From positions 1-31,416 of IMG/VR virus record IMGVR_UViG_3300028127_000017: a stretch of 31,416 bases of DNA. One strand, 5' to 3'. The notes beneath the pieces were generated by a model. That model did not search any database. It saw nothing but the letters and a program-made list of their open reading frames with translations, and was not told the DNA's origin. Every line of letters starts with the position of its first letter. Within the stretch, counting starts at the first letter, position 1. Below are positions 29,182 through 31,416 of this stretch, piece by piece. The position numbers and the translations under genes were made by a program. This DNA comes from a virus.

Positions 29182-31391
29182 TGTACGAACAAACCTTAGT
29201 AGCAGTATTAAAAGACTATATCAAACCTAAGATATTAAAAAGGTTAAACAGGTATAAGAAATGGGAGTACGGTTACAACGAAGAATACGACGTTGTTGTA
29301 ATCAGTAGGACTGGACAGATAGGAGAGGTTTACGAAATACAAGGAGTAAAAATAGCATTACCAAAAAAAGATGATGTTGTTAAATTTGAAGGAGACAAGT
29401 GGAAACACACGGAATACCCAAAAGAGCTTTCAAAAATAAAATCGGTATTTGATTGGGACGAATACCCTTCACAGTTTAAAGAAAAGTGGTATGACTATAT
29501 TGATACAGAATTTAAAAGGCGTGAAGAAGGTTTTTGGTTTTTTAATAAAGACAAGCCTTCTTATATTACTGGTACTCACTACATGTACTTGCAGTGGTCC
29601 AAAATTGATGTTGGGGCAGCAGACTTTAGGGAGTCAAACAGATTATTCTTTATATTCTGGGAAGCTTGTAAAGCAGATGTACGTTGTTACGGAATGTGCT
29701 ATCTTAAGAACAGACGGTCAGGGTTTTCTTTCATGGCCTCAGGCGAAACGGTTAATCAAGCTACAATATCCACAGACTCCAGATTCGGAATTTTATCAAA
29801 GTCTGGTCCAGATGCGAAAAAGATGTTTACTGATAAAGTTGTACCCATCTCGGTTAATTATCCCTTCTTCTTCAAACCAATCCAGGACGGTATGGACAGG
29901 CCGAAGACGGAACTTGCGTACAGAGTACCCGCGTCCAAATTTACGAGAAAAAAGCTTGATACCAATGAAAAGCTACAAGAGATTACCGGTCTCGATACCA
30001 CGATCGACTGGAAGAACACCGGGGACAACTCGTACGACGGGGAAAAATTAAAACTATTAGTCCACGATGAAAGTGGTAAATGGGAAAGACCTACAAACAT
30101 ATTAAATAACTGGAGGGTTACAAAAACTTGTTTGAGATTAGGTTCAAAAATTATAGGTAAGTGTATGATGGGTAGTACATCAAACGCTTTAGACAAGGGT
30201 GGTGAGAACTTTAAAAAACTATACTATGACTCCGACGCAACAAAAAGAAATGCAAATGGACAGACTCGTTCGGGACTCTATAGCTTGTTCATTCCTATGG
30301 AATGGAACTACGAGGGATACATTGATTCTTATGGATTTCCTGTATTTGAAACGCCAAAAAAACCAGTTGAAGGTCCTGACGGATCACCTATAAGACAAGG
30401 TGTAATTGAATACTGGAACAATGAAGTTGAAGGATTAAAAGGAGATCAAGATGGTTTAAACGAATACTACCGTCAGTTTCCAAGAACAGAGCAACACGCT
30501 TTTAGGGATGAAGCAAAACAATCTCTGTTTAACTTAACAAAGATATACGAACAAATAGATTATAACGAGGACCTTAGAAATACATCGATAATAACCACTG
30601 GAAGTTTTATGTGGGAAAACGGTATAAAAGACACTAAGGTAATATTTGTACCAAATAAAAACGGTAGGTTCAATGTTAGCTGGGTGCCTCCTGTACATAT
30701 GCAAAACAGGGTTGTAGTAAAAGGTAATACGAAATATCCAGGTAACGAGCACTGTGGTGCTTTCGGATGTGATAGCTATGATATATCAGGTACGGTTGAC
30801 AAAAGAGGTTCTAACGGAGCATTGCATGGTTTAACTAAGTTTAGTATGGAAGATGTTCCGCCTAATAGATTCTTTTTAGAGTATATAGCTAGACCTCAAA
30901 CTGCTGAGATATTTTTTGAAGATGTATTGATGGCTTGCATATTTTACGGTATGCCATTACTTGCGGAAAATAACAAACCTAGATTACTGTATCATTTTAA
31001 AAGAAGAGGTTATAGAGGCTTTTCAATGAACAGACCTGATAAAAGATTAAACAAATTATCTGTAACTGAAAGAGAAATAGGTGGTATACCAAACTCCAGT
31101 GAAGATATAAAGCAAGCACACGCTGCAGCTATAGAATCATATATAGAAACTTGTGTTGGACGAACAGAAGCCGGTTATGGAGATATGTACTTTCAAAGAA
31201 CATTAGAAGACTGGGGTAAATTCAATATAAACAATAGAACAAAGCATGATGCTTCTATAAGTTCTGGGTTAGCAATAATGGCTTGTAATAAAAACTTATA
31301 TTCACCGGTTAGTCCAGTGCAAAAAAAGGTTTACGATTTAGGAATTAAAAGATATGACAATAGAGGTTCTACGTCTAAAATATTAAGATAA
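29181..31391 (+). CDS. terL: terminase large subunit (packaging ATPase and nuclease)
   Basis: 736 aa. The ATPase half has a deviant Walker A, LKNRRSGFS (K176 to S183), of the 'K.rR.G.S/T' type common in large terminases. Walker B is KLLVHDESGKW with D296-E297. RLGSKIIGKCMMGSTSNALD just after (about residues 318-340) is the coupling-motif region. The nuclease half begins at GAFGCDSYDISGTVDKRGSN, where D531 is the first metal ligand of the RNase H-like fold. It packages genome into the head with the small subunit. It is long for the family, with an N-terminal adaptor (FWFFNKDKPSYITGTHYMYL) typical of terminases with an 'YITG.hY.yL' box. Confidence 0.88.
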   Translation: MYEQTLVAVLKDYIKPKILKRLNRYKKWEYGYNEEYDVVVISRTGQIGEVYEIQGVKIALPKKDDVVKFEGDKWKHTEYPKELSKIKSVFDWDEYPSQFKEKWYDYIDTEFKRREEGFWFFNKDKPSYITGTHYMYLQWSKIDVGAADFRESNRLFFIFWEACKADVRCYGMCYLKNRRSGFSFMASGETVNQATISTDSRFGILSKSGPDAKKMFTDKVVPISVNYPFFFKPIQDGMDRPKTELAYRVPASKFTRKKLDTNEKLQEITGLDTTIDWKNTGDNSYDGEKLKLLVHDESGKWERPTNILNNWRVTKTCLRLGSKIIGKCMMGSTSNALDKGGENFKKLYYDSDATKRNANGQTRSGLYSLFIPMEWNYEGYIDSYGFPVFETPKKPVEGPDGSPIRQGVIEYWNNEVEGLKGDQDGLNEYYRQFPRTEQHAFRDEAKQSLFNLTKIYEQIDYNEDLRNTSIITTGSFMWENGIKDTKVIFVPNKNGRFNVSWVPPVHMQNRVVVKGNTKYPGNEHCGAFGCDSYDISGTVDKRGSNGALHGLTKFSMEDVPPNRFFLEYIARPQTAEIFFEDVLMACIFYGMPLLAENNKPRLLYHFKRRGYRGFSMNRPDKRLNKLSVTEREIGGIPNSSEDIKQAHAAAIESYIETCVGRTEAGYGDMYFQRTLEDWGKFNINNRTKHDASISSGLAIMACNKNLYSPVSPVQKKVYDLGIKRYDNRGSTSKILR

Positions 31392-31416
31392 ATGAAAATA
31401 CAAACAAATACCGATA
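31392..31416 (+). CDS. start of next gene (only 8 codons), possibly the portal
   Basis: An ATG follows the terminase stop with no gap (MKIQTNTD, cut by the window edge). Position after a large terminase makes a portal protein likely, but the sequence itself shows nothing. Confidence 0.4.

Noticed and set aside
29449-30393. Long alternate frames inside the terminase gene (29449-30051 and 30199-30393 plus).
   Set aside because: They lie within the terminase coding sequence, whose ATPase and nuclease motifs are intact. The alternate products have no recognisable features.

Overview
The window is part of a double-stranded DNA tailed-phage genome. It is AT-rich and very compact, and it splits into two divergently transcribed arms. 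No tRNA-complete, rRNA, CRISPR, IS or host housekeeping block is visible. Translation starts on the right arm lack an AGGAGG-type Shine-Dalgarno and sit in A/T-rich leaders. Together with the fibre style (GIGTTSP repeats, LamG, BspA-type repeats), this suggests a marine phage of a Bacteroidota-like host. The host call is an inference of moderate confidence.

Left arm (1-9445, all minus strand): early or regulatory functions. The left edge holds a RecE-like PD-(D/E)XK exonuclease (cut by the window edge) and an ERF single-strand annealing protein, i.e. a two-part recombination system. Next come a phage sigma-70-type factor and a helix-turn-helix protein, then about 25 very small genes, mostly unrecognised (recognised: KTSC, GP88, a UVR-like helical hairpin protein, a conserved phage family, a tiny Cys-cluster protein). 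These are packed into about 13 short transcription units of 1-4 genes. Twelve of the units are preceded by the same promoter-like element, ACARACTRAAYACGA, nine bases, GATAATATA, with invariant spacing. Three long inverted repeats built on GTGAC-RW-TAGC half-sites lie at 2379, 8278 and 9790. One overlaps the start codon of the helix-turn-helix gene, and one lies in the divergent control region between the arms.

Control region (about 8040-9897): iteron-like repeats, GC-rich segments without a convincing gene, the GTGAC inverted repeats, several copies of a TGCTATAC word, and three tiny genes.

Right arm (9898-31416, all plus strand): virion and late functions. It runs from a basic small protein through a long fibre/adhesin block: two tail-fibre-like proteins, a 1342-aa GIGTTSP-repeat fibre, three paralogous LamG proteins, a 1228-aa fibre with a C-terminal S74 intramolecular chaperone, and a BspA-like repeat protein. 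It continues with a groEL-groES pair, a winged-helix-like protein, small basic proteins, two holin-like proteins flanking an HExxH protein, a tandem GroES-like protein, a probable small terminase, the large terminase, and the first codons of the next gene.

Working model: the phage sigma factor reads the repeated element to drive the early units. The helix-turn-helix protein may act on the three inverted repeats, including its own start. The chaperonins would help fold large structural proteins, and the ERF/exonuclease pair could recombine the repeated fibre modules.
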